Shown in pieces: positions 29,205-37,532 of a DNA stretch of 64,000 nt. The number at the start of each line of letters is the position of its first letter. The first letter of the stretch is position 1. Origin of the DNA: SPDF01 sp963812085 (GTDB lineage Bacteria; Gemmatimonadota; Gemmatimonadetes; Gemmatimonadales; GWC2-71-9); contig CAWETL010000003.1 in the NCBI GenBank assembly GCA_963812085.1, positions 558,001 to 622,000 on the forward strand, written 5' to 3'. The translations under genes were made by a program, and so were the position numbers. The notes under the pieces are model-generated. The model was not told the DNA's origin. It saw nothing but the letters and a program-made list of their open reading frames with translations, and ran no database searches.

Positions 29205-29966
29205 ATGGCTCCCGTCACCACCCCCGCGATCATCCTCGGAGCGCTCCGTTACGGCGACACCTCCAAGATCGTCCGCCTTGCCACCCGGGATCTCGGAATC
29301 CGGAGCGCCCTCGCCAAGGGCGCGCTCCGGCCGAAGAGCCGCTTCGGGGCTTCGCTCCAGCTGCTGAGCGAGGGGCAGGCCCAGTTGTACCTCAAGGACA
29401 CGCGCGACCTGCAGACGCTCGCCGCGTTCGACCTCTCCCACCTCCGCGTCGGCCTTGCCGCCGACCTCCCCCGATTCTCGGCCGCAGCCGTACTCGGGGA
29501 GGTGGCCTGGCGGTTTTCGCCCGCCGAACCCAACCGGGATGCCTTCGACCTGCTGAGCGGCGCGCTCTCCGTCCTCGAAACGGCGCCGGCGGAGGCGGTG
29601 GAAGTGCTCGGGCTCCGCATGCTCTGGCGGCTGGTCAGCGTGCTCGGGTTCGCGCCGTCGCTCCGGCGTTGCGTGCGGGACGGCACCGCGCTCCCGGACA
29701 CGGGCCCGATCCGGTTCAGCGCCGGCGAGGGCGGCGCCCTCTGCGACCGTTGCGCGCAGGGTGAGGACGTGACCAAGCTCTCGGCCGTCGATCGCGCCGA
29801 TCTCGAGGCCCTGGTGAGTGCTGGGTCGGACCTGCCCGTGCTCGACGCCCGGCATGCCGCCGCTCACCGCCGGCTCTTCTCCCGTTTTCTCCGATATCAC
29901 CTCGCGGAGGGCGCGGAGCTGCCCGCGCTGGCGTTCTGGGACGCCCGCCCCTGGGCCGCCGCGTGA
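29205..29966 (+). CDS. recO: DNA repair protein RecO
   Basis: Recombination mediator that works with RecR in RecF-pathway loading of RecA. The 253-residue protein has an N-terminal OB fold (PAIILGALRYGDTSKIVRLA; LRPKSRFGASLQLLSEG) and a helical C-terminal domain with a single visible CDRC pair near residue 183 where many RecO proteins have a zinc-binding site. The ATG is preceded by TAGATT and a 6-base gap, with no purine-rich site, suggesting leaderless initiation. Confidence 0.9.
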   Translation: MAPVTTPAIILGALRYGDTSKIVRLATRDLGIRSALAKGALRPKSRFGASLQLLSEGQAQLYLKDTRDLQTLAAFDLSHLRVGLAADLPRFSAAAVLGEVAWRFSPAEPNRDAFDLLSGALSVLETAPAEAVEVLGLRMLWRLVSVLGFAPSLRRCVRDGTALPDTGPIRFSAGEGGALCDRCAQGEDVTKLSAVDRADLEALVSAGSDLPVLDARHAAAHRRLFSRFLRYHLAEGAELPALAFWDARPWAAA

Positions 29967-31798
29967 TCATCGGCACGGCTGGTCACATCGATCATGGCAA
30001 GTCGGCGCTCGTGGAGGCCCTGACCGGCCGACGGATGGACCGCCTCGCGGAAGAGCGGGCGCGGGGGATCACGATCGACCTCAACTTCGCGCCGTTTACG
30101 CTCGGAGATGGACGGGTGGCTGGCGTCGTGGACGTGCCGGGGCACGAGGACTTCGTGCGCACCATGGTCGCGGGCGCCGCGGGGATGGACCTCGTCCTCC
30201 TCGTCATCGCGGCGGACGAAGGGATCATGCCCCAGACGCGCGAACATCTCGCCATCGCCGAGACCCTCGGCGTGCCCCAGGGCATTCCCGTGCTGACCAA
30301 GAGCGACCTGGCCGATCCCGAGTGGCTGGCGCTCGTCCGCGAGGAGGTGACGAACTGGCTCGCTGCCTCGTCGATTCGCTTCGACGAGCCGGTCGCCGTG
30401 TCGGCGAAGACGGGAGCCGGACTGGACCGGCTCCGCGCGGCGATCGACCTGTCGGCGGGGCAGGCGGAGGCGCGGGACACGACGGGGCCCTTCCGCATGC
30501 CGATCGACCGGGCGTTCTCGATTGCGGGCGCAGGGACGGTGGTGACCGGAACCGTCTGGTCCGGCGCGGTCGCACCGGGCGAGGCCGTGCACATCCTGCC
30601 GGGAGGGCGGAGCGCGCGGGTACGATCGATCGAGTCGCACGGCGCGCCGGGCGGACGGGCCGAGGCGGGCGGGCGCACGGCCCTGGGGCTGGCAGGGATC
30701 GACCGCGCGGATGTGAGGCGGGGCGACGTGGTCGTCGCCGGATCGTTGCCCTGGCAGCCGACCACCGCGCTCGATGTGCGGCTCCATCTGCTCCCCACCG
30801 CGCCTCGTGCTCTCACGACCCGCACACGCGTTCACCTGCACCTCGGCACCGCCGAAGTACTCGCGCGCGTGATGCCGGTCAATTCGATCGAGCCGGGAGA
30901 GAGCGGCCTCGCCCGGCTGGCCTGCGAGGCGCCGCTGGTGGCCCGGGGCGGCGACCGGTTCGTCATCCGGAGCTACAGCCCAGTGACCACCATCGGTGGT
31001 GGAATGGTGATCGATCCGTTGCCGCCACGCCGCCGCGCGGTCTGGTCGGACGGGCTCGATGCTCCGGAGCCCGCGCGCCGTGCACGGGCGATCGTCGCAC
31101 GGCACCCGGCTGGCGTGCCCTCCGGCGTGCTCGCGCTGCGCGCCGGCGCGTCCGAAGCGATGCTCGAGGCCGCGCTGGTCGGCGATCCTGCCGTGCGTCG
31201 CCTGGGCGAGGAATGGGTGCTGGTGTCCGACCTCCTGGCGGCTTCCAGTCGGGCGGTGGACGCCATGGCCACCTATCACCGCGGACATCCCTCGCTGCCC
31301 GGCATGCCGGTCGAGACGCTGAGACGGGCCACGCACCGCAGAGCGCTGGTGGCGGAAGCGGCGATCGGGGATCTCGCGGCCGCCGGCACGATCAGGCTGG
31401 AGCACGGGGTCGCCGCCCTCGCCGGGTTCAGCGCCGGAGTCGCGGGCGGCAGCGCCGCGATCGACCGGGTGGTCGCCCTCGTGGAGGCGGGGGGACTCAC
31501 ACCGCCGACGGTTCCCGAACTCGTGCAGCAGGTGGAACGGATCGACGCCGCCTCGGCGCTCAGGATCGCGGCCGGGGCGGGGCGGGTGGAGGCGCTCGGG
31601 GAGGGGTGGTATGTGAGCCGGGCGGCGCTGGACCAGTTCCGGGCAGTGCTCACGGAGGTCGGCTCGGTCGGAGAGATCACGGTCGCCACGTTGAGGGACC
31701 GCACCGGGCTCTCCCGGAAGTACCTGATCCCGTTGCTGGAGTGGGCCGACCGGCGCGGCGTGACCCGTCGCCATGGCGAGGCCAGACGGCTCACTTGA
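29963..31798 (+). CDS. selB: Selenocysteine-specific elongation factor SelB
   Basis: GTPase that delivers Sec-tRNA to UGA codons with a SECIS element. The 611-residue protein has the EF-Tu-like domain with GTAGHIDHGKS at residues 4-14, switch region ERARGITIDLNFAPF, DVPGHEDF near residue 57 and TKSD; then two beta-barrel domains; and a C-terminal winged-helix region from about 370 (for example HPAGVPSGVLALRAG) that binds SECIS RNA. GTG start overlaps recO. No selA, selD or tRNA-Sec is in the window. Confidence 0.92.
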   Translation: MIIGTAGHIDHGKSALVEALTGRRMDRLAEERARGITIDLNFAPFTLGDGRVAGVVDVPGHEDFVRTMVAGAAGMDLVLLVIAADEGIMPQTREHLAIAETLGVPQGIPVLTKSDLADPEWLALVREEVTNWLAASSIRFDEPVAVSAKTGAGLDRLRAAIDLSAGQAEARDTTGPFRMPIDRAFSIAGAGTVVTGTVWSGAVAPGEAVHILPGGRSARVRSIESHGAPGGRAEAGGRTALGLAGIDRADVRRGDVVVAGSLPWQPTTALDVRLHLLPTAPRALTTRTRVHLHLGTAEVLARVMPVNSIEPGESGLARLACEAPLVARGGDRFVIRSYSPVTTIGGGMVIDPLPPRRRAVWSDGLDAPEPARRARAIVARHPAGVPSGVLALRAGASEAMLEAALVGDPAVRRLGEEWVLVSDLLAASSRAVDAMATYHRGHPSLPGMPVETLRRATHRRALVAEAAIGDLAAAGTIRLEHGVAALAGFSAGVAGGSAAIDRVVALVEAGGLTPPTVPELVQQVERIDAASALRIAAGAGRVEALGEGWYVSRAALDQFRAVLTEVGSVGEITVATLRDRTGLSRKYLIPLLEWADRRGVTRRHGEARRLT

Positions 31799-31823
31799 CA
31801 TACTGCTTGAAGGGTCGGCATCT
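31795..31823 (+). promoter_or_regulatory. Possible promoter upstream of the small secreted protein
   Basis: A perfect -35 (TTGACA, 31795-31800) overlaps the selB stop codon. The -10 is weak (GCATCT or CATCTT around 31818-31824). Two copies of CTGTCAAC (31826-31833 and 31851-31858) lie just downstream and could be an operator or chance. Confidence 0.35.
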
Positions 31824-31914
31824 TTCTGTCAACTTGGCGTAAGTGCGCCGCTGTCAACCGTTTCGGGGAGGTGCCTCCACCCGCTTCACAACCCTTGTCT
31901 GAGTGAGGTTCCGT

Positions 31915-32352
31915 ATGGCACGACGTGCCTGGACGGGGCTGTTGCTCGGGCTCATGGTGGGGATGGCAGCTCCGGCCGTTGCGCAGGTCCGGCCACCTCC
32001 GTCGATATTCGAGCTCGGGGACAACTTCCCCAATCCGTTCTTCCCGGCCACGTCCATCCCGTTCGTCCTCAAGCCCGAGGCGTGTACCGACGGACACACT
32101 CCGTTGGTGACGTTGGAGATCTACAATGTGCTCGTCCAGGTAGTGGCCGTCCCCGAATTGCAGGCGGGAGGGCGCGAACGAGTGCGTGGTCTGCGCCTCC
32201 GGTGCGGGTCCTATGTGGCCTATTGGGACGGTCGCTATCTGGCCAACGATCGGGAAGTCACGCCGGGAGTGTACTACTACCGTTTGACCGTGGACGGTCA
32301 GAGCCAGGTCAGGAAGATGATCGTTCGCAAGGAGAATCAACCCGCACCCTGA
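31915..32352 (+). CDS. Small secreted protein made of a lone FlgD-Ig/T9SS-sorting-like domain
   Basis: A 145-residue exported protein. A signal peptide (WTGLLLGLMVGMAAPAVAQ) is followed by one domain with the classic features of FlgD-type Ig and type A sorting tails: NFPNPFFPATSIPFVL at its start, LEIYNVLVQVV in the middle, and TPGVYYYRLTVDGQ plus VRKMIV at the end. Such domains normally sit at the C-terminus of large secreted proteins; here it is the whole mature protein. Two cysteines (about residues 50 and 91) could form a disulfide. ATG is preceded by GTGAGG. It has its own promoter-like region and a strong terminator, so it is a monocistronic unit. Confidence 0.65.
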   Translation: MARRAWTGLLLGLMVGMAAPAVAQVRPPPSIFELGDNFPNPFFPATSIPFVLKPEACTDGHTPLVTLEIYNVLVQVVAVPELQAGGRERVRGLRLRCGSYVAYWDGRYLANDREVTPGVYYYRLTVDGQSQVRKMIVRKENQPAP

Positions 32353-32363
32353 TTCGTTCGATT

Positions 32364-32396
32364 GACGAGGGGCATTCCACCGGAATGCCCCTCGTC
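32364..32396 (+). terminator. Rho-independent terminator
   Basis: A perfect 15-bp stem (32364-32378 with 32382-32396) and a 3-base loop, followed by TTCTTCAT. It ends the small secreted-protein unit and separates it from clpB. Confidence 0.85.
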
Positions 32397-32472
32397 TTCT
32401 TCATAGTCGAAGCGCCGCGCACTGTCAGAACGGCAGATTCGTGCGGTATGTCCCTTGCCCCCGTGGTTTGGC

Positions 32473-35100
32473 ATGCTGAGACCAGAACGATTGACCCTGA
32501 AGGCACAGGAAGCGTTCCGCGATGCGGGAGAAGACGCCCGCCGCCGCGGCAACCCGGTGCTCAACGACACCCACCTCCTCGCGGCGCTCCTTGCGCAGGA
32601 CGAGGGCGTCGTCCAGCCGCTGCTCCAGAAATCGGGCCTCAACGTCACCGCGCTCAAGGACGAGATCGAGCGGGAACTGGCGCGGCTGCCGCGACAGGAA
32701 GGAGCGACCGGCGAGCCGACGTTCAGCCGGGAGCTCCACAAGGTCTTTGACCGGGCGGAAGAGGAAGCCAAGGCCCTCAAGGACGCCTACGTCTCGACCG
32801 AGCACCTGATCCTCGGCCTCGCCGGGGAAAAGGGGACGACGGCGCGCACCCTGCTGAACGCGCATGAAGTCACGGTGGACACGCTCCGCGAGGCGCTGGA
32901 AGGGGTGCGCGGAAGCCATCGCGTCACCGACCAGTCCCCGGAGGAGAAGTACCAGGCGCTCCAGCGTTTCACGCGGAACCTCACCGACCAGGCACGGAAG
33001 GGTAAGCTCGATCCCGTCATCGGCCGGGACGAGGAGGTGCGGCGCGTGATGCAGGTCCTCTCGCGCCGGACCAAGAACAACCCCGTGCTCATCGGCGAGC
33101 CGGGCGTCGGCAAGACGGCCATCGTGGAGGGCCTGGCACAGCGCATCGTCAACGGCGACGTCCCCGAGTCGCTCCGCAACAAGGACATCGTGGCGCTCGA
33201 CATCGGGCTGCTCCTCGCCGGTGCGAAGTATCGCGGCGAGTTCGAGGAGCGGCTCAAGTCCGTCGTCAAGGAACTGACCGAGGCCGAAGGGCGCTACATC
33301 GTCTTCATCGACGAACTCCATACGATCGTCGGGGCCGGCGCCGCGGAGGGCGCGGTGGACGCCAGCAACCTCCTCAAGCCGGCATTGGCCCGGGGCGAAC
33401 TCCACGTGGTCGGCGCCACGACCCTGGACGAGTACCGGAAGCACATCGAGAAGGACGCCGCGCTCGAGCGCCGCTTCCAGCCCGTGTTGGTGGGCGAGCC
33501 GACCGTGGCCGACACGATTGCCATCCTGCGCGGGCTCAAGGAGCGCTACGAGGTGCACCACGGAGTCCGGATCACGGACAACGCCCTTGTGGCCGCCGCC
33601 ACGCTGTCGGACCGGTACATCGGCGACCGGTTCCTCCCCGACAAGGCCATCGACCTGGTGGACGAGGCGGCCAGCCGGCTCCGGATCGAGATCGACAGCC
33701 TCCCGCAGGAAATCGACGAGGTCGAGCGGCGATTGGTCCAGCTGGAGATCGAGCGCCAGGCGTTGCTCAAGGAAAAGGACAAAGCCGGGAAGGAACGGCG
33801 GGCCGCGGTGGAGCAGGAGATCGCCGGGCTCCGGGAAAAGAGCGCGGGCATGAAGGCGCAGTGGCAGTCGGAAAAGATGGGGATCGGCGAGCTGCAGGCG
33901 GCGCGGGCCGAGCTGGAGTCGCTCCGGAACGAGGTGGACCTCGCCACCCGCCGCGGCGACCTCCAGAAGGCCGCCGAACTCCGGTACGGCACCATTCCGG
34001 CGCTCGAGGCGCGGGTGCAATCGCTCGAGTCCCGGCTGCAGGAGGTCCAGGCGCACGCCCGCTACCTGAAGGAGGAGGTGGACGCGGAGGACATCGCCTC
34101 CGTCGTGGCCAAGTGGACCGGGATTCCGGTGACCAGGATGATGGAGTCGGAGCGGGCACGCCTGACCCGCCTCGAGGAGGAGCTCGCCCGGCGGGTCGTG
34201 GGCCAGCCGGAGGCGGTTGCGGCGGTGGCCAACGCGGTGCGCCGGAGCCGGGCGGGACTGCAGGACCCGAACCGGCCCACCGGTTCCTTCATCTTCCTCG
34301 GGCCGACCGGCGTGGGCAAGACGGAAACCGCGCGTGCACTCGCCGAATTCCTCTTCGACGACGAGCGGGCCATCGTGCGCCTGGACATGTCGGAGTACAT
34401 GGAAAAGCACGCCGTGGCCCGGATGATCGGCGCTCCTCCCGGATACGTCGGCTACGAGGAGGGCGGACAGCTCACCGAGGCGGTCCGGCGCCGGCCCTAC
34501 AGCGTCGTCCTCTTCGACGAGATCGAAAAGGCGCACCCCGACGTGTTCAACGTGCTGCTGCAGATCCTCGACGACGGGCGGCTGACCGACAGCCAGGGCC
34601 GGGTCGTGGACTTCCGCAACACCGTCGTCATCATGACCAGCAACCTCGGGGGCGCCCACATCGTGGAGGGTGGCGCCGATGCGGACGCCGCGGCCTGGGC
34701 CGTGATCGAGCGCGCGGTGCGCAACGAACTCCGCGCCCATTTCCGGCCGGAGTTCCTGAATCGCGTGGACGACATCATCGTCTTCCGTCCGCTGGCGCGC
34801 GAGGACATCCGGCGCATCGTGGACCTCCAGCTGGCGCGCCTGGCCACGCTGCTCGGCGGCCGCAAGCTGGGGCTCGACGTGACGCCGGCCGCCCGCGACC
34901 TGTTGTCCGACCTGGGATTCGACCCGGTCTACGGGGCGCGGCCGCTCAAGCGGGTGATCCAGCAACGGTTGCAGAACCCGATCGCGCTGGAAGTACTGGA
35001 AGGCCACTTCCCGGAGGGCTCCACCGTCCGGGTCGATCGGGCGGACGACGCGCTCCGCTTCTCGGCGGTGGCCGGGCCCGGCGAGGCGCCAGGTGCGTAG
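32473..35100 (+). CDS. clpB: ATP-dependent disaggregase ClpB
   Basis: Hexameric AAA+ chaperone that rescues aggregated proteins with DnaK. The 875-residue protein has the double Clp-N domain (1-145), first nucleotide domain with GEPGVGKT near residue 207, the coiled-coil middle domain (about 400-530), and second nucleotide domain with GPTGVGKT near residue 609. Arginine-rich C-terminal domain includes FDPVYGARPLKRVIQ. The ATG at 32473 starts at the usual MLRPERLTLKAQEA; a TTG 18 bases upstream is less likely. No CIRCE element was seen upstream. Confidence 0.97.
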   Translation: MLRPERLTLKAQEAFRDAGEDARRRGNPVLNDTHLLAALLAQDEGVVQPLLQKSGLNVTALKDEIERELARLPRQEGATGEPTFSRELHKVFDRAEEEAKALKDAYVSTEHLILGLAGEKGTTARTLLNAHEVTVDTLREALEGVRGSHRVTDQSPEEKYQALQRFTRNLTDQARKGKLDPVIGRDEEVRRVMQVLSRRTKNNPVLIGEPGVGKTAIVEGLAQRIVNGDVPESLRNKDIVALDIGLLLAGAKYRGEFEERLKSVVKELTEAEGRYIVFIDELHTIVGAGAAEGAVDASNLLKPALARGELHVVGATTLDEYRKHIEKDAALERRFQPVLVGEPTVADTIAILRGLKERYEVHHGVRITDNALVAAATLSDRYIGDRFLPDKAIDLVDEAASRLRIEIDSLPQEIDEVERRLVQLEIERQALLKEKDKAGKERRAAVEQEIAGLREKSAGMKAQWQSEKMGIGELQAARAELESLRNEVDLATRRGDLQKAAELRYGTIPALEARVQSLESRLQEVQAHARYLKEEVDAEDIASVVAKWTGIPVTRMMESERARLTRLEEELARRVVGQPEAVAAVANAVRRSRAGLQDPNRPTGSFIFLGPTGVGKTETARALAEFLFDDERAIVRLDMSEYMEKHAVARMIGAPPGYVGYEEGGQLTEAVRRRPYSVVLFDEIEKAHPDVFNVLLQILDDGRLTDSQGRVVDFRNTVVIMTSNLGGAHIVEGGADADAAAWAVIERAVRNELRAHFRPEFLNRVDDIIVFRPLAREDIRRIVDLQLARLATLLGGRKLGLDVTPAARDLLSDLGFDPVYGARPLKRVIQQRLQNPIALEVLEGHFPEGSTVRVDRADDALRFSAVAGPGEAPGA

Positions 35101-35560
35101 GGGCGGGGCCACGCCGGCCGAGGTGCTCTGGATGGAGAGCGCGCTCCGGCTGGCGCGCGCGGCGGCGGTGCGCGAGGAGGTGCCGGTGGGGGCCGTCGTG
35201 GTCCAGGACGGCCGGATCATCGCGGAGGCGCACAACGAGACCGTCCACCGGCGCGACCCCACGGCCCACGCAGAATTCCTCGCGATCCAGCGTGCCCTGG
35301 AGGCGGTGGGCGAGGACAGGCTGGTGGACGCCAGCCTGTTCGTGACGCTGGAGCCCTGCGCTCAATGCGCCGGCGCCATCATCCTCGCCAAGGTCGGCAC
35401 GGTGGTCTTCGGGGCCTGGGACGGGCGCGCGGGGATGGCGGGGTCGGTCTACGATCTCCTCCGTCACCCGCGGCTCAATCACCGGCCCGAGGTGGTGGGG
35501 GGCGTGATGGAGGAGGAGTGCGGCGATCTCCTCAAGCAGTTCTTCCGTGCGCGGCGCTAG
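35093..35560 (+). CDS. tadA: tRNA-specific adenosine deaminase TadA
   Basis: Converts A34 to inosine in tRNA-Arg(ACG). The 155-residue zinc deaminase shows the catalytic HAE (TAHAEFLAIQ) near residue 59 and the zinc-cysteine motif PCAQCAGAII near residue 87; most TadA have PCxMC. GTG start overlaps the clpB stop by 8 bases. A general cytosine/guanine deaminase is a less likely alternative because EVPVGAVVV and the C-terminal helix match TadA. Confidence 0.88.
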   Translation: MRRGGATPAEVLWMESALRLARAAAVREEVPVGAVVVQDGRIIAEAHNETVHRRDPTAHAEFLAIQRALEAVGEDRLVDASLFVTLEPCAQCAGAIILAKVGTVVFGAWDGRAGMAGSVYDLLRHPRLNHRPEVVGGVMEEECGDLLKQFFRARR

Positions 35561-36668
35561 GCAGGCGCTGGCGGCGGCCGGCGTCCTCGCTTTCGCGGGC
35601 ATCGGCGTCGCCGTCGGGCGCGGGTACGCGTCGTCGCCGGCTGACCCCGAGGGTGCGGACTCCTGCCAGCGTACAGCTCCCCTGAGCCACGAGCATGCGG
35701 GCGATGTTCCCGTGCGATGGACCTCACCGGCGAATCCGCAGGATCGCGAGGCGCTGGCTCCCTGGTGCCGGGCAGTCGGGCCGGCGCTGGTAGGGGCCGT
35801 TCCCGCCCATGGAGAACCCGAGCGGGTCGACACCTTTGCGGTCGTGTCGTGGAACCAGCACGTGGGGACGGGCGACCTCCGCCGCTTGGTCGCGGATCTC
35901 CGGAGCGGCGCGCTGACCGGCGGGACGCCCGTGGACCAATTCGTCCTGCTGCTGCAGGAGGTCTATCGCGAGGGCGAGGCCATCCCGCCGCATCCGGGCC
36001 TCGACGCCGCCATCCCCGAAGGATTCCGGGCTCCGCCGCCCGACGGCAGTCCGCGGCAGGACGTGCGGTCGCTCGCGCAGAGCCTCGGACTCGCTCTCTT
36101 CTACGCTCCCTCGATGCGCAACGGCGTCGAACGGCCGGGCGAGGCGGCGGAGGATCGTGGCAACGCCATTCTGTCCACCATGCGCCTCGACAGCCTGCAG
36201 GTGGTCACGCTTCCGTTCGAGCGCCAGCGGCGGGCCGGGCTCGTGGCGGTGCTTCAGATTCCATCGGGAGTCGGGGCCACCGCTGCGCTCCGCGTGGCGA
36301 GCCTCCATCTCGACGTCTGGCCGGCCCTGTTGCCGTCGCTGCTGGACGGGCGGCGCCGGATCCGGCAATCGGCGGCGTTCGCGTCGGCGCTGGAGTCGGG
36401 CGACACGCCGGTCGTGGTGGGAGCCGACCTCAACTCGATTTCCGCGGGCGACCCGCAGGTCCGGTATTTCCGGGCGCGCTGGCCGGCGCTCCGACCGCCG
36501 ACGCGGTGCCGCTCGCGCGGGCTGTTCTGTCCGGACCACCTGTTCGCCGGTGACACGGCGGACTGGGACTTCGGATCGTATCGCATCCTCCCGGATCGGT
36601 ACGGTTCGGATCACCACCCGCTGGTCGCGATTGCGACTCGTCGACCGGCGCTCTCGCCGGCGCGTTGA
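35547..36668 (+). CDS. Endonuclease/exonuclease/phosphatase-fold family protein, exported
   Basis: A 373-residue protein with an N-terminal hydrophobic segment (ALAAAGVLAFAGIGVAVGRG) acting as signal or anchor. The body has DNase I-like fold markers: FAVVSWNQHVGTGDLRRL, VDQFVLLLQEVY (metal-binding Glu), RGNAILSTM, VASLHLDVWP, VVVGADLNSI and the terminal SDHHPLVA catalytic His. Substrate may be nucleic acid, phosphoinositide-like or other phosphodiester outside the cytoplasm; it is not deducible. GTG start overlaps tadA by 14 bases. Confidence 0.78.
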   Translation: MRGARQALAAAGVLAFAGIGVAVGRGYASSPADPEGADSCQRTAPLSHEHAGDVPVRWTSPANPQDREALAPWCRAVGPALVGAVPAHGEPERVDTFAVVSWNQHVGTGDLRRLVADLRSGALTGGTPVDQFVLLLQEVYREGEAIPPHPGLDAAIPEGFRAPPPDGSPRQDVRSLAQSLGLALFYAPSMRNGVERPGEAAEDRGNAILSTMRLDSLQVVTLPFERQRRAGLVAVLQIPSGVGATAALRVASLHLDVWPALLPSLLDGRRRIRQSAAFASALESGDTPVVVGADLNSISAGDPQVRYFRARWPALRPPTRCRSRGLFCPDHLFAGDTADWDFGSYRILPDRYGSDHHPLVAIATRRPALSPAR

Positions 36669-36694
36669 CCGGGAACGCCGAGCCCGGCTATTTT
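36665..36694 (+). promoter_or_regulatory. Promoter of the fatty-acid-hydroxylase-family gene
   Basis: TTGACC (36665-36670), an 18-base spacer and TATTTT (36689-36694). The -35 overlaps the stop codon of the upstream gene. The gene starts 51 bases after the -10, preceded by AAGGAAAG. Confidence 0.65.
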
Positions 36695-36745
36695 CTGCCT
36701 CGTCCGGCCGCGTGGGAGCCGGCGTCCACGAATAAGGAAAGCCTC

Positions 36746-37372
36746 ATGTCGGCCAAGTTCGTCTCCAATCGCGATGAAACCATTCCGCTGTTCCGGCACG
36801 CCTGGATGGAGCGGCTCTCGCACGTGCACCCTGCCACGCCGGCGGTGGTGTTCCTGCCGATCGTCGCGTGGTTCGTCTGGCAGTGCCTGCAGGACTGTTC
36901 CTACTTCCTCGCGGCCGGCCTCGTCCTCCTCGGGATGTTCATCTGGACGCTGACGGAGTACGTGCTCCACCGCTGGGTGTTCCACTACCAGCCCACCAGC
37001 AAGGTCGGCCAGCGCATCCACTACCTGACCCACGGCATCCACCACGACTATCCGCGGGACAGCACGCGGCTCGTCATGCCGCCGCCGGTCAGCCTCCCGC
37101 TCGCGACCCTCTTCTGGTTCGCCTTCCGCGGCCTGTTCGGAGAGCTCTCGGCGGGAATCTTCGCCGGCTTCCTGATCGGGTACGTGATCTACGACACCAT
37201 CCACTTCGCGACGCACCACTGGAAGATGCAGGGGCGGGTCGGCCGGTTCCTCGCGGAGTATCACCTCCGGCATCATTTCCGCGACGATGATCTCGGCTAC
37301 GGCGTCAGCTCGCCGCTGTGGGATTACGTCTTCGGCACCGTCGCCACCAGGACGCGCGCCGACCGGCGCTGA
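36746..37372 (+). CDS. Sterol desaturase / fatty acid hydroxylase family membrane protein
   Basis: Integral membrane di-iron oxygenase of 208 residues. The eight-histidine pattern is visible as HRWVFH, HGIHHDYPRD, HFATHH and HLRHHF, between four hydrophobic segments (VVFLPIVAWFVWQCL; FLAAGLVLLGMFIWTL; LATLFWFAFRGLFG; IFAGFLIGYVIYDTI). The arrangement and short size resemble fatty acid 2-hydroxylase (FA2H/Scs7) without the cytochrome b5 domain. ATG is preceded by a clear AAGGAAAG site. It is a single-gene unit with its own promoter and terminator. Confidence 0.82.
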   Translation: MSAKFVSNRDETIPLFRHAWMERLSHVHPATPAVVFLPIVAWFVWQCLQDCSYFLAAGLVLLGMFIWTLTEYVLHRWVFHYQPTSKVGQRIHYLTHGIHHDYPRDSTRLVMPPPVSLPLATLFWFAFRGLFGELSAGIFAGFLIGYVIYDTIHFATHHWKMQGRVGRFLAEYHLRHHFRDDDLGYGVSSPLWDYVFGTVATRTRADRR

Positions 37373-37406
37373 CCACGCGCCCGCAGGAGACGCCGCGGAC
37401 GCAGAC

Positions 37407-37431
37407 GGGCCGCCGAAGCTCTCGGCGGCCC
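37407..37431 (+). terminator. Terminator after the hydroxylase-family gene
   Basis: A perfect 10-bp GC-rich stem (37407-37416 with 37422-37431), 5-base loop, followed by a T-containing tail (ATGTTGTGT). The rest of the 160-base gap up to the ClC gene holds only a GGAGGG ribosome-binding site and a possible TATCTT near 37491. Confidence 0.7.
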
Positions 37432-37532
37432 ATGTTGTGTCAGGGCGGCCCGTGTCCCGCCGGCGAAGTGCTGTCCAACCTCATCCGCAGTATCTTGGGC
37501 CATTGAGGCGTTCCACCCGAAGAGGAGGGTGA

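Noticed and set aside
31799..31914. tRNA-Sec next to selB
   Set aside because: No TTCGAAT-type T arm or long acceptor stem is present in this gap.
32425..35262. A 945-codon minus-strand frame across clpB
   Set aside because: Fully antisense to a gene with perfect family motifs; composition is typical of a shadow frame.
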